Below, one piece after another: positions 1 to 8,587 of a stretch of DNA of 64,000 bases (position 1 is its first letter; the number at the start of each line of letters is the position of its first letter). The notes under the pieces were generated by a model. That model was not told the DNA's origin and did no database searches. It was given only the letters and a program-made list of their open reading frames with translations. Origin of the DNA: Pseudoselenomonas ruminantium (GTDB lineage Bacteria > Bacillota > Negativicutes > Selenomonadales > Selenomonadaceae); assembly GCF_900113715.1 (NCBI RefSeq), contig NZ_FOQK01000004.1, positions 1 through 64,000 on the forward strand, given 5' to 3'. Both the position numbers and the translations under genes were made by a program.

Positions 1-1
1 C

Positions 2-1561
2 AAGGTGCAAGTAGGCGGTTCCATCAACGGAATGTATGCTTCGGCACATGTCCAGCGTGATGCACAGGGCAAGGCAACGGCTCAGAATGTTAAGTATACG
101 GGCTTTGACCTTGCAGGCGAAGGCAAAGATAACTATTATCTGATGACTAATGAGCTGCAGGGAACTGGTACGATCACTCCGCGTGCGGTAGGCGTATCGG
201 TGAAGGATGGCCCTGTCAAAGAGTATGATGGCACAACGGCTATAGCAGGAAAATACGGAACGGCCGCGAATATTCAAGTAGATTCTGCTGGACTTATCGG
301 CAATGATAAAGTGGCAATCAATGTCACGGATGCAAACTATGCGGATAAGAATGCAGCGGAAGGTACTAAGCATTATACGTATAATCTCGGTTGGGATAAT
401 GGTGACTATGACCTTGTTGCAAAGCCGGCAGAAGCCGGTGAGAAAGTACAGACAGCGGGCCTTTCGGGCACGCTCAGCGGCACGAATGGCACGATTACGC
501 CACGTGTGCTGGCGGTGAATTCTCTGGCAAATGCTGAGAAGGAATATGATGGTACAACTGCGGTGAAAAATGCAGCCGCAAATGTTGGTATTCATGAACG
601 CATTGTCCGTGGCGATGATATCGGACTTACAGCTTCAGCGGAATATGATAATGCCAATGCTGGTGTAAGCGAAGACTCGGATGAGCTCATCCGTCACAAG
701 GTAAACTATAAGCTGAACTTGGCAAATAGCAATTATCAGTTGGCTGAGAATGAGGTACAAGGTGAAGGTACTATTCGCCGCAAAGGTCTTGAAGTTGTAG
801 CTGAGCCTACTGCTATCAATGCTGGTGATGCTATGCCATCCTTTACCGGATATGTCAGCGGGGTACTTCCAGCAGATAATGGCGTGGCAGATATGTTTAC
901 GTTCCATCCGAGTGCTGGTGTTACTACGGCGACGCCGGGTGAATATGCTGTTTATGGCTGGTATAAGGGAAATACGTCCGGTAATCTGGGACAGAATTAT
1001 TCGTTCAGTCAGGCTGCTGGAAATGATACGGCCTTTACGGTCAATCTGACAGACCCAGGGCGGGAGTACCATGACACGGTCAACCCGAACAGCAGCTTTA
1101 TCCCCGATCGTACGGCTTACAAGCAGGCGGCACTCGATCCAGCCGCAGCTGGTGAATTCCGTAGTACGGGTAAGGCAGCACTTGAGTATCGCGATAAGAA
1201 GGGAACTGTGCTGGGCGTTACGACCATTGGCAGTGGCGATGTCTATGAGAATGGCAATATCGCGCAGAGCAATAAATCTGCTGGCGGTGCAAACAGCGCT
1301 GAAAACGCCAGCGGCACAGGCAGTGAAACTGGTAGCAGCGGTCTTGAGGCGATTGCCCGTGTAGAAGCTGGAGGCAAAAATAAATTAGCACGTATTGGCA
1401 TCACAGGTGACGACGTGGTAAATATGGAAAACGTCGATGCCGGCAACGTGGCTCAGATTGAGGTCGATGGTGATGGCAGTATTGTAAATCTGGAAATTGT
1501 TCCGTTGACGACGGAATCGCCGGAAAAAGACGCGCAGGCGGAAATTCAATCGATGGGTTGA
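2..1561 (+). CDS. C-terminal part of a TpsA-type filamentous adhesin (partial, 5' end outside window)
   Basis: The reading frame is open from the window edge, so the start lies upstream; the GTG at 5 is probably internal. About 519 residues are visible. They contain repeated modules whose hallmark is EYDGTTA (near positions 221 and 542), typical of the YDG domain of secreted haemagglutinin-like exoproteins. A segment resembling an MBG-type domain follows (GLEVVAEPTAINAGD, about 786-830). The tail is Gly/Ser/Asn-rich and ends in an acidic stretch. The TpsB pore gene follows after 20 bases, so this is very likely its exported partner in a two-partner secretion system, acting at the cell surface in adhesion. 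The N-terminal secretion domain that would prove this is outside the window. There are no cysteines in the visible part, as is usual for such exoproteins. Confidence 0.82.
   Translation, partial: KVQVGGSINGMYASAHVQRDAQGKATAQNVKYTGFDLAGEGKDNYYLMTNELQGTGTITPRAVGVSVKDGPVKEYDGTTAIAGKYGTAANIQVDSAGLIGNDKVAINVTDANYADKNAAEGTKHYTYNLGWDNGDYDLVAKPAEAGEKVQTAGLSGTLSGTNGTITPRVLAVNSLANAEKEYDGTTAVKNAAANVGIHERIVRGDDIGLTASAEYDNANAGVSEDSDELIRHKVNYKLNLANSNYQLAENEVQGEGTIRRKGLEVVAEPTAINAGDAMPSFTGYVSGVLPADNGVADMFTFHPSAGVTTATPGEYAVYGWYKGNTSGNLGQNYSFSQAAGNDTAFTVNLTDPGREYHDTVNPNSSFIPDRTAYKQAALDPAAAGEFRSTGKAALEYRDKKGTVLGVTTIGSGDVYENGNIAQSNKSAGGANSAENASGTGSETGSSGLEAIARVEAGGKNKLARIGITGDDVVNMENVDAGNVAQIEVDGDGSIVNLEIVPLTTESPEKDAQAEIQSMG
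176..785 (+). repeat. Two in-gene YDG-type repeat units
   Basis: Two units of roughly 300 bases each begin with a TPR(A/V) turn (ITPRAVGVSV, ITPRVLAVNS), contain (V/E)KEYDGTTA and end with a (G/N)xYxLxxN-type strand and an acidic turn. The end of a third unit (NYYLMTNELQGTGTITPR) is visible before position 180. These are protein-level repeats in the exoprotein, not a DNA satellite. Confidence 0.7.
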
Positions 1562-1581
1562 GAAAGAAGGGCTAGTAAGAA

Positions 1582-3246
1582 ATGCAGAATCCGTGGAAGA
1601 AACGAATCACAGCAGGAGTAACCGCCGTTTCTTTGCTCAGTTTTATGAGCGGTACAGCGCTGGCAGCATCGTCACTGACTAAACCTGGCGAAGATGTCGC
1701 GGCGCAGCTGCCAAAACCGGCAGCGAATGTTGAGGATTTGAATCCTGAGGGAAAGACCAGTGCGCTTGAAACGGAGTTTACGATTGTGAACTTTCGCCTT
1801 GAGGCACCGGATCTTTACCTCGATAAAGCCGAGCTCACGCGCATCTTGCAGGATGGCATGGGCGAGAACAAGACAATGACGCAGCTCAATGTGACACTCA
1901 ATTCGCTGACGCGTTACTGCCGTCAGCATGGATATCCGGCTGCGGCTGCCTATGTGCCGCCACAGACGAGTACCGATGGCATGATTACCATCCGTGTCAT
2001 TCCGGGACGCTATGGTGAGATCAAGTTTGACAACCAGACACGGATGAAGGAAAAGGTTATCCAAGGCTTTGTCAATGGACTCAAACCTGGTGAGATCATC
2101 CGTACGAAAAATCTTGAGACGGCGCTTTATACGCTGTCAGATATCAGCGGTACCCGGGCTGTTGGTGTGTTGAGCCCTGGCAAGGAGCTCGGTACAAGTG
2201 ATTTGACGGTGCGTTTGGAGAAGAGCAAGGGTGAGAACACCATCCTTTATGTTGAGAATTACGGCAGCCAGAATACGGGCCGTTACCGCTATGGCCTGCA
2301 GCATAATATCTATGACGTTGGTGGCAATGGCGGCAAATTGTCTGCTGGTACACTGATATCCAATGGTGGTCTGCATAACTACTATGCCAACTATGAGATG
2401 TTGGTAGGCCATGGTGGTACGACGCTTGGTTTTGGCTACAGCCGCATGGATTACACGGTTGGCGGAGCACTCAGTAATTTGGGGGCTAATGGCGTAGCCA
2501 ATACGGTCAGCCTGTTTGGCAGCCGGCCGATCTATCATTATACGGATAGCGGTCTCAATGTGTCGTATGGCTATGATTATCGTCAGCTGGAAGACAATAT
2601 CGATAAATTCAGTCAGAAGGGCAAGAAACATTCCCATAGTGTCCGTGCTGGTGTCGACGGATTTGTTCGTGGTGATGGCTATGCGGTCAACTATGATGCC
2701 AAGGTAGTGACTGGTACTGTGGGTATGGACTCGGAATATTCACGTCTGTTGGATAAAGGGGCTAATACTGCAGGCCGCTATACCAAGCTCGAGGCGAAAG
2801 CCACAGCGGTCAAGTCGCTGGGCCATCGGGCAGATGTGCTCGTCAAGGCCAGCGGCCAGCTTGCAAGCCGTAATCTGGATGGTTCGGAGGAAATGTACCT
2901 TGGCGGTGCCAATGGTGTGCGTGCGTATCCGCAGGGTGAAGGCTCAGGAGATGTCGGCATCATGGGCACGGTAGAGACGCGGTTCTATACCGATGTACCG
3001 GGGCTGGTGTTCAGTACTTATTTTGATATGGGGCATGTTACTTATCAAAAGAGCGGTGAGCCGCCTGTGGGCACGAAGTCGAGTGGTATGACACTCAAAG
3101 GCTGGGGGGTAGGGCTTGCCTATACGAAGCCCAACGACTGGTTTGCGCGTCTTGACTATGCGCGCCGCATTGGTGGCGATCCGAATCTTTCGGAGGCTGC
3201 TAAGGCCAAGGGGCGTGTCTGGTTTATGCTCGGCAAGATCTGGTAA
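1582..3246 (+). CDS. TpsB-family outer-membrane transporter (ShlB/FhaC/HecB type)
   Basis: The protein has 554 residues, the usual size of FhaC/ShlB pores. It begins with a Sec signal peptide (KKR, then a hydrophobic stretch, ALA at 26-28). POTRA-like sequence follows at about 65-210, including a GMITIRVIPGRYGEI strand, and then a beta-barrel domain to the C terminus. VRAY at 446-449 matches the conserved VRGY motif of the Omp85/TpsB superfamily with Ala for Gly. A following DxG (D482) is the partner motif on the next strand. The last residues (RVWFMLGKIW) look like a final barrel strand. It should export the adhesin encoded just upstream and implies an outer membrane. The start ATG is preceded by GGGCTAGTAAG, a modest ribosome site. 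Confidence 0.92.
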   Translation: MQNPWKKRITAGVTAVSLLSFMSGTALAASSLTKPGEDVAAQLPKPAANVEDLNPEGKTSALETEFTIVNFRLEAPDLYLDKAELTRILQDGMGENKTMTQLNVTLNSLTRYCRQHGYPAAAAYVPPQTSTDGMITIRVIPGRYGEIKFDNQTRMKEKVIQGFVNGLKPGEIIRTKNLETALYTLSDISGTRAVGVLSPGKELGTSDLTVRLEKSKGENTILYVENYGSQNTGRYRYGLQHNIYDVGGNGGKLSAGTLISNGGLHNYYANYEMLVGHGGTTLGFGYSRMDYTVGGALSNLGANGVANTVSLFGSRPIYHYTDSGLNVSYGYDYRQLEDNIDKFSQKGKKHSHSVRAGVDGFVRGDGYAVNYDAKVVTGTVGMDSEYSRLLDKGANTAGRYTKLEAKATAVKSLGHRADVLVKASGQLASRNLDGSEEMYLGGANGVRAYPQGEGSGDVGIMGTVETRFYTDVPGLVFSTYFDMGHVTYQKSGEPPVGTKSSGMTLKGWGVGLAYTKPNDWFARLDYARRIGGDPNLSEAAKAKGRVWFMLGKIW

Positions 3247-3262
3247 AAACAAAATAATAAGG

Positions 3263-3305
3263 CGGCAGGCAGGAGAACCCAACCTGTCTGCCGAATTTAT
3301 TTCTT
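3263..3305 (+). terminator. Hairpin after the two-partner secretion pair
   Basis: An 11-bp stem (CGGCAGGCAGG at 3263-3273 with CCTGTCTGCCG at 3283-3293, one G-U pair) with a 9-base loop is followed by AATTTATTTCTT. The T tract is interrupted, so it may be an imperfect intrinsic terminator separating this unit from the flagellar genes. Confidence 0.65.
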
Positions 3306-3354
3306 AAGTGCAACGTAATTGCCAATAGGGATACAGTGATAGGAGTGACAGAAA

Positions 3355-3768
3355 ATGGCAGGGAAAATCAAGAATTGCCCGATGTGCGGCAAGCTGTTTG
3401 CAGATAATGGGACACGTGTATGCCTGGACTGCTATGATAAGATCAAGGCAAAAGAGGCGGAGGTCGTCAATTACGTCCGCGATAATCCGGGGGCGAAGAT
3501 TCCGGAAATCGTCGAGGCTACCGGGGCTCCTGAGGGCATGATCAAGAAGATGATCCGTGAAGGCCGCTTCGAGCAGATCGGTGTCAAGATGAGCTATCCG
3601 TGTGAAAAGTGTGGGGCGCCTATCATTACGGGCAAGATCTGCCAGAGCTGTCAGGAGGAAGTGCACAAGGAGCTGCAGAAGAAGGCATCGGCCATCACGG
3701 CAGCTAAGCAGGCCGCAAAACAGCAGGCGCAGGGCCATGGCATGTATTCGAAAAATAAGCTGAGCTGA
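3355..3768 (+). CDS. YvyF-like flagellar operon zinc-ribbon protein
   Basis: The 137-residue protein has two CxxC pairs near the N terminus (CPMC at 8-11 and CLDC at 23-26). A helix-turn-helix-like middle (NPGAKIPEIVEATGAPEG) and two further CxxC pairs (CEKC, CQSC at about 83-98) follow, with a basic/Gln-rich tail. This matches the small family found next to flgM in Firmicute flagellar operons (YvyF of Bacillus, TIGR03826). Four CxxC pairs suggest two zinc ribbons. The role is unproven; regulation of flagellar genes is the usual suggestion. A terminator-like hairpin lies between it and flgM. Confidence 0.8.
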   Translation: MAGKIKNCPMCGKLFADNGTRVCLDCYDKIKAKEAEVVNYVRDNPGAKIPEIVEATGAPEGMIKKMIREGRFEQIGVKMSYPCEKCGAPIITGKICQSCQEEVHKELQKKASAITAAKQAAKQQAQGHGMYSKNKLS

Positions 3769-3843
3769 AACGGATACGCAATAGATAGAAAAACGGAGTA
3801 TTTAAAAGATATTCCATTGTAATCACGAATAATGGCTGAAAAG

Positions 3844-3870
3844 CAGGAGTTAAGTCTCCTGTTTTTTTTT
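3844..3870 (+). terminator. Intrinsic terminator between the yvyF-like gene and flgM
   Basis: CAGGAG (3844-3849), loop TTAAGT, CTCCTG (3856-3861), then nine T residues. The stem can be extended by A-T pairs on the 5' side. It separates the zinc-ribbon gene from flgM, so flgM may have a promoter in 3871-3937, although I could not identify a convincing one. Confidence 0.8.
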
Positions 3871-3951
3871 ACGATACTTTTACCAGAAGACAGAATAAGA
3901 ATCCCTTGTGGATCTTGATAAAGTCCAAAATGATGACAGGTGGTGAACCAG

Positions 3952-4230
3952 ATGATAATCAATGGCAACATTCAAGCGGTGACTGGTGCGTACAATGTCA
4001 GCACGGCGTCCGGTACGAAACGGGCATCGGCAGCACGTGAGGCGCATGAGAGCGATGCGGTTGTGTTCTCGAGTGAGGCACAGAGCTTCAGCAGCATGCT
4101 GCAGAAACTCAAGAGCATGGATGACAGCCGCGAGCAGAAGGTGGCGGCACTGCGCCAGCAGGTAGCTGATGGCAGCTATCAGGTAGATGCACAGAAGCTG
4201 GCAGGCAGCCTGCTTGATACGCGTTACTGA
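3952..4230 (+). CDS. flgM: Anti-sigma-28 factor FlgM
   Basis: FlgM holds the flagellar sigma factor (FliA/SigD) inactive until the hook is complete, then leaves through the export apparatus. The 92-residue product has the family layout: a disordered N-terminal half (VSTASGTKRASAAREAHES) and a C-terminal helical region with SSEAQSFSSMLQKLKSM and REQKVAALRQQVADGSYQVD, then KLAGSLLD. I chose ATG 3952 because AGGTGG at 3938-3943 lies 8 bases upstream. In-frame GTG codons at 3940 and 3943 would overlap that ribosome site. The flagellin gene in this window has a sigma-28-like promoter, consistent with a FlgM-controlled late class. Confidence 0.92.
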   Translation: MIINGNIQAVTGAYNVSTASGTKRASAAREAHESDAVVFSSEAQSFSSMLQKLKSMDDSREQKVAALRQQVADGSYQVDAQKLAGSLLDTRY

Positions 4231-4263
4231 TACGGATTCGATTCCTGATGATGGAGGCAGTCT

Positions 4264-4749
4264 ATGTGGCAGGATTTGGCAGCAACACTAAACGAACTCA
4301 ATAAAATCTATCTGCAGCTCATCGAACTGGGCAAAAAAAAGCGGGGCGCATTGGTGTCCATCGATATGAAGACTTTGGAGAGTCTGCTCAAGGATGAGGA
4401 TGCGTTGACGAAGAAAATCAGGGATCTGGAACAGCAGCGCCAGAAGGCATTGATACATTTGGCGGTGCAGAACCGTGCCATCAAGAAGGATTCCAAACTT
4501 GAAGATTTGTTGCAGTTTGCGCCGAATGCGCAGTTCAAACAGATTTTAGGGCAGCTCCACAAGTCACTGTCGGAGAACACGGCAGCGGCCAAGGAGCTCA
4601 GCGAGGGCAACAGCCTGCTGATCCGTGGGGCGATGCAGGCCGTTGCTTATCATTTGAATCGAATCGGTGGTGCGACGGTCGAGCCAACTTATGGTCATGG
4701 CGGCGGCGAGGTCGTAAGCCATCGGAAAAATTACGAATTTGACGCCTGA
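4264..4749 (+). CDS. flgN: FlgN-type chaperone for hook-filament junction proteins (copy 1)
   Basis: The 161-residue protein is almost entirely helical with heptad-like runs (LATTLNELNKIYLQL-like start, LLKDEDALTKKIRDLEQQR). It has the FlgN-family placement between flgM and flgK. FlgN binds the C termini of FlgK and FlgL in the cytoplasm and delivers them to the export gate. The C-terminal 25 residues (GATVEPTYGHGGGEVVSHR) are low-complexity and probably flexible. The start ATG follows GATGGAGG at a normal distance. A second FlgN-like gene lies immediately downstream, so the two may divide the clients. Confidence 0.8.
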   Translation: MWQDLAATLNELNKIYLQLIELGKKKRGALVSIDMKTLESLLKDEDALTKKIRDLEQQRQKALIHLAVQNRAIKKDSKLEDLLQFAPNAQFKQILGQLHKSLSENTAAAKELSEGNSLLIRGAMQAVAYHLNRIGGATVEPTYGHGGGEVVSHRKNYEFDA

Positions 4750-4784
4750 CACTTGTTGCAAGACAGTAGGGCGTCAAAATTTTG
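4738..4784 (+). other. Inverted repeat spanning the end of flgN copy 1 (possible attenuator)
   Basis: TTTGACGCC (4738-4746) and GGCGTCAAA (4770-4778) form a 9-bp stem around a 23-base loop, followed by ATTTT. The first arm includes the last codons of the upstream gene. The element sits just before the ribosome site (AAAGGTGGGGAG) of the next gene. It could reduce read-through or modulate translation of copy 2. The long loop makes it a weak terminator. Confidence 0.4.
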
Positions 4785-4801
4785 ACAAAGGTGGGGAGAA
4801 A

Positions 4802-5272
4802 ATGAATGAGGCTGTGAAGCTGCTGCGGGCACAGATGCTGCTGAGTACCGAGTGCCTGGAGAAACTGCGGGCCGTCAAAGAGGCCCTGCGGGATACCAGC
4901 AATGGCTTGGGGGTGAATGCAGCGGTGCAGGCCCTGGAGACTCCCCTCGCAAAGCTTGGCCAGATTGCCAAGCTGCAAGACAAGTTCCTGCAAGAAGCGG
5001 AAAACAAGAGGATGACAGCCTATGCGGCCAGCATGCCGGACTCTGTGGAGAGGGATGCGGTCATGCGGCTTATAGCACGAGTCCATGGATTGGAGAATGA
5101 AATGCAGAAGGAACTGGCATCGACACAAGCGCTCTTGCAGCGCAGCAAGGATTTTGTGGATTTTCACATCAATGTGATGACACAGACCGCGGCAAATGAT
5201 ACCTATGCACCGCCAGGAGCAACTGAGGTAGAGAACCACCGCGGTATCAAGATGTTCGATGCGAATGTCTGA
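4802..5272 (+). CDS. Second FlgN-like helical protein
   Basis: The 156-residue product is predicted to be mostly alpha-helical (LLRAQMLLSTECLEKLRAVKEAL, LENEMQKELASTQALLQRSKDFV). It lies between flgN copy 1 and flgK, the expected place for an export chaperone. Resemblance to FlgN is by size, helicity and position rather than by a clear motif, so a different coiled-coil flagellar accessory protein is possible. ATG 4802 was chosen because AAAGGTGGGGAG (4787-4798) precedes it; an upstream in-frame ATG at 4739 would overlap the previous gene and has no ribosome site. FlgK starts 50 bases downstream. Confidence 0.6.
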   Translation: MNEAVKLLRAQMLLSTECLEKLRAVKEALRDTSNGLGVNAAVQALETPLAKLGQIAKLQDKFLQEAENKRMTAYAASMPDSVERDAVMRLIARVHGLENEMQKELASTQALLQRSKDFVDFHINVMTQTAANDTYAPPGATEVENHRGIKMFDANV

Positions 5273-5322
5273 TACCTGATGCAGTTGGATTTGTAAGGAA
5301 ATGAAAGATAGGGTGAGATAAT

Positions 5323-7110
5323 ATGCGTTCAACATTTGCCGGCCTCAATACGATGGTTCGCGGTGTATTCTCCAATCAGCTCTCGCTGGATACGGTTGGT
5401 CATAATATCACGAATGCTTCGACCGAAGGCTACAGCCGCCAGAAGGTGAATCTGGCAGCGACAAGAGGACAGAATGTTTCGTCTCTTTATGGACAGGTCG
5501 TGGTAGGAACCGGTGTAGACTCCATGTCAATCGAACGTGCGCGTAATGTCTATGCGGATAAACAGTATTGGCAGGAGACGTCGACCCAGCAGTATTATAA
5601 AACCACGCAGGTCAACTACGATAAGATAGAGGCTGTCTTTGATGACTCCGATAAGACCGGCATCCGTCATGCGATGGATGAGTTCTATAATGCCTGGCAT
5701 GATTTGCAGACGAATGCGTCAACGGCTAGTGCACGTGTGGCTGTCATCGAAAAAGGTAATATCCTGTCAGACAAGCTCAAGACAGCTGGTGAGCAGCTGC
5801 AGACGCAGATCAATGCACAGTATGACGACATGAAGACGACGGTCGATAAGGTGAACCAGACGACGGAAAAAATCGTTCTGCTTAATAAAAATATCATGCA
5901 GCAGGAAGCGACTGGTGGCACGGCTAATGATCTTCGCGACCAGCGTGATTTGCTTGTCGACGAACTCTCGAAGTATATGAACCTCAATGTCTATGAGGAT
6001 GACAAGGGAATGTACTCGATTGTGTCCAATGGTATCTCGATGGTCGGCGGTGTCAACCGGTTGACGCTAGAGATGTCAGATCCTGTCAACAATGCAGACT
6101 ATGGCATCAATGATTATGTCATTAACATCAAGGAATCAGGCGTAGCGTTTGTTCCACAGAATGGTGCTCTGCGGGCTCAGCAGGATACGATTGCTGAGGA
6201 CAAGGCTTATCTGGATAAGGTGGCCAATATGGCGGGGTTCCTGCTCACGACCTTCAACAATATGCATCAGCAGGGGGCGGGCATCAACGGCACGGATACC
6301 AATATTGGCACGTTCCTGACTGATGCCAATGGCAATCTGATGGATGCCGCTGGTACATCGGCATATACGGGGCCAGCTTACGGTTTGAACTTTTATGGTG
6401 ATGACAATACGGTTTATGAGTGGGATTCAACGAATAACTGCGTCAAAGCTACGAATTACCAGGCTGGTACAGTCGTGCGCTCGATTTCTGCTGTGTCGTC
6501 GGCTACGAGCACGGTGAATATCGATATCAAGGGCAAGGTGGCATCGACCGATAATCTCAAGGGCATCAATATCATCAAAGCACTGACGGTCAATAGCCAG
6601 ATTTCGGCGACAAGCGGTCAGAATCTGATCGCGGCACGTACGCTGAGTGTTGAGGAGGATACTACCTCCACGGGGGCTTTAGCGGGGACTTACAGCGTAA
6701 AGCCTAACGGCACCAAGGACGGCACGAATGCTGTCAATATTGCGGCACTCATCAATATGAGTAAAGATGAAGCTGTGAAATATAACACGGCAATAATCAA
6801 AAATAATGGTTCACCGGTATCGACGAAGGACCGGTCGACAGATAAAGACTCGCTCAATGCTTATTACATTGCGGCGATGTCGCAGCTTGGCAGCGATGCG
6901 GAATCTATTAAGGATAAGGAAAGTGCACAAGAAGATCTGATTACGCAGATTGTCAACTGGCGTTCCTCGACAGCTGGTGTTGACTGGAATGAGGAACTCA
7001 CGAACATGATTACGTTCCAGAAGGGCTATAGTGCCTGCTCGCGCTGCCTGACGACCATGGATGAGATGCTCGATAAACTTATCAATAGCACAGGTACGGT
7101 CGGCAGATAA
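5323..7110 (+). CDS. flgK: Flagellar hook-associated protein 1 (FlgK)
   Basis: FlgK forms the first junction ring between hook and filament. The N-terminal motif STFAGLNTMVRGVFSNQLSL and TVGHNITNASTEGYSRQ are characteristic of the rod/hook/HAP1 D0 region. The C terminus (VDWNEELTNMITFQKGYSA, then LTTMDEMLDKLINSTGTVGR) is the matching D0 helix. At 595 residues it is somewhat longer than many homologues, with a variable central domain (about 330-500). The C-terminal helix contains Cys572-Ser-Arg-Cys575, unusual for an extracellular flagellar protein. GGGTGAG precedes the ATG. It is followed after 26 bases by flgL. Confidence 0.97.
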   Translation: MRSTFAGLNTMVRGVFSNQLSLDTVGHNITNASTEGYSRQKVNLAATRGQNVSSLYGQVVVGTGVDSMSIERARNVYADKQYWQETSTQQYYKTTQVNYDKIEAVFDDSDKTGIRHAMDEFYNAWHDLQTNASTASARVAVIEKGNILSDKLKTAGEQLQTQINAQYDDMKTTVDKVNQTTEKIVLLNKNIMQQEATGGTANDLRDQRDLLVDELSKYMNLNVYEDDKGMYSIVSNGISMVGGVNRLTLEMSDPVNNADYGINDYVINIKESGVAFVPQNGALRAQQDTIAEDKAYLDKVANMAGFLLTTFNNMHQQGAGINGTDTNIGTFLTDANGNLMDAAGTSAYTGPAYGLNFYGDDNTVYEWDSTNNCVKATNYQAGTVVRSISAVSSATSTVNIDIKGKVASTDNLKGINIIKALTVNSQISATSGQNLIAARTLSVEEDTTSTGALAGTYSVKPNGTKDGTNAVNIAALINMSKDEAVKYNTAIIKNNGSPVSTKDRSTDKDSLNAYYIAAMSQLGSDAESIKDKESAQEDLITQIVNWRSSTAGVDWNEELTNMITFQKGYSACSRCLTTMDEMLDKLINSTGTVGR

Positions 7111-7136
7111 TCTTTGAACTAACGAGGTGAAATAAA

Positions 7137-8504
7137 ATGTCTATTCGCGTAAGCAGCAATCAGATGGTTTACGGCTATCAGAAACAGCTCAATGATGCCA
7201 ACTACCGGCAGACGAAACTCCTGGAGCAGGGCGACGGCAGCAAGCTGCACCGTCCCTCGGATGATTCGGTAGACTACTCGAAATATCTCCGCTATACAGT
7301 ATCGGAAAATGAGAATACGCAGTATCAGGAAAATGTCAATACGGCGATTTCCTGGATGAAGACGTCGGATGCGGCACTGGTCAATATGACGGCTATCCAG
7401 ACTACCTTCAAAGAGAAAACCGTAGCTGCTGCCAACAGCACGAACAACAGCGATGATATGAAGGCTATCGGTAAAGAGATGATGGCTGAGATTCAGGAGC
7501 TGGTATCGCTCGGCAACACGATGCAGGGTGACAGTTATGTATTCGGCGGTCAGAAGGATCTTACGAAGCCCTTTAGCATGTCGACCGGAGAGGACGATCG
7601 TGGCTTAGCCAAGACACTTGATGAGAACCAGTCGGCATATTTCAGCGGCAACAGTGGTGCTGATGATGCTGGCAGTCTGAAACAGATGCTTTCCCTAAAG
7701 GGGAGCGATGGGAATATTTATTATCTTAACACGAAGGATGGCTATGTTTATACCAAAGACTTTGTGGAAAATGGCTATAAAAATCGCGTGGCCAAGAATA
7801 TCTCAAAAGTTAATCCCTCTACCGATGCTGCTGGTAAAATTGATTCTTTTGCCACTGGTGCAGATAAGGTATCCACGTATTTCATGAATACAGGTGCGCT
7901 TCGTACGGATTCAGATGCTGAGACGGCAAAGACAAATAATATGAAAATGACAGTTACGGATAGCAGTGGTAATCCGTCTGAGATTACGTTCACATTCATT
8001 TGTGTGAAACAGCAGATTGTCCATTATGCTGGTGATGACAAAGGCGTATCGATGGTCAAGAAGAATGGTACAACGGAGCCTGTAGCCGATACGGTCAATG
8101 TTACGGGGCCGGAAATCTTTGGCTCGGATATCTTCGATGATGCTAATTCGGGGAATAAGGTATCGGGAGCAGCGATGCTTAATCAGATGCTGACAGTCCG
8201 TGCACAGGTTGAGGGGCTGGATAATGAGTGGCTCAGCAAGGATGGACAGACAGTGGCTGATGGTGTGCATGCGACGACGGTCAATACGCAGACTAAGCTT
8301 GGCGCGCGCCAGCAGCTGTATGAATCGGTCAATACGATGCTCAGCAACCAGAATGAGCTTATCACTTCGGATATCACGAATGTCAGCTCGACGGATGTAG
8401 CGAAGCTGGCGGTACAGCTCATGCAGGAGCAGACCATCTATAATCTGAGCTTGTCGCTCGGTGGCAGGATACTGCCGCAGTCGCTGGCAGATTATCTGAG
8501 ATGA
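7137..8504 (+). CDS. flgL: Flagellar hook-associated protein 3 (FlgL)
   Basis: FlgL makes the second junction ring, contacting FlgK and the first flagellin subunits. The N terminus (RVSSNQMVYGYQKQLNDAN, then KLHRPSDD) and the helical region up to TMQGDSYVFGGQK are typical. The C terminus (VSSTDVAKLAVQLMQEQTI) is the flagellin-like D0/D1 return helix. At 455 residues it is longer than the usual 300-450 because of a central insertion at about 150-340. It carries a ribosome site GAGGTGA and sits in the canonical flgK-flgL order. Confidence 0.95.
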   Translation: MSIRVSSNQMVYGYQKQLNDANYRQTKLLEQGDGSKLHRPSDDSVDYSKYLRYTVSENENTQYQENVNTAISWMKTSDAALVNMTAIQTTFKEKTVAAANSTNNSDDMKAIGKEMMAEIQELVSLGNTMQGDSYVFGGQKDLTKPFSMSTGEDDRGLAKTLDENQSAYFSGNSGADDAGSLKQMLSLKGSDGNIYYLNTKDGYVYTKDFVENGYKNRVAKNISKVNPSTDAAGKIDSFATGADKVSTYFMNTGALRTDSDAETAKTNNMKMTVTDSSGNPSEITFTFICVKQQIVHYAGDDKGVSMVKKNGTTEPVADTVNVTGPEIFGSDIFDDANSGNKVSGAAMLNQMLTVRAQVEGLDNEWLSKDGQTVADGVHATTVNTQTKLGARQQLYESVNTMLSNQNELITSDITNVSSTDVAKLAVQLMQEQTIYNLSLSLGGRILPQSLADYLR

Positions 8505-8587
8505 TAGCCTAATGGCGCAAAACATAGTATAATAAAGGTAAGTTAACGGATTAGCAGGATTTTCCTAGGGAAAGGGTGAAATAATCT

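Noticed and set aside
176-785. CRISPR-like or tandem DNA repeat in the first kilobase
   Set aside because: The repetition is at protein level (YDG modules) with diverged DNA, so it is a domain repeat.
2137-2637. Antisense frames within the TpsB gene
   Set aside because: Shadow frames of a well-supported beta-barrel protein.
3803-3832. TAAA ... ACGAATAA as a sigma-28 promoter for flgM
   Set aside because: Spacer of 18 bases and only 5 of 8 matches in the -10; it lies upstream of the strong terminator at 3844-3870, which would stop the transcript.
8528-8533. TATAAT before the DUF6470 gene as a promoter
   Set aside because: No -35-like hexamer at a usable distance and the gene sits inside a continuous flagellar operon.
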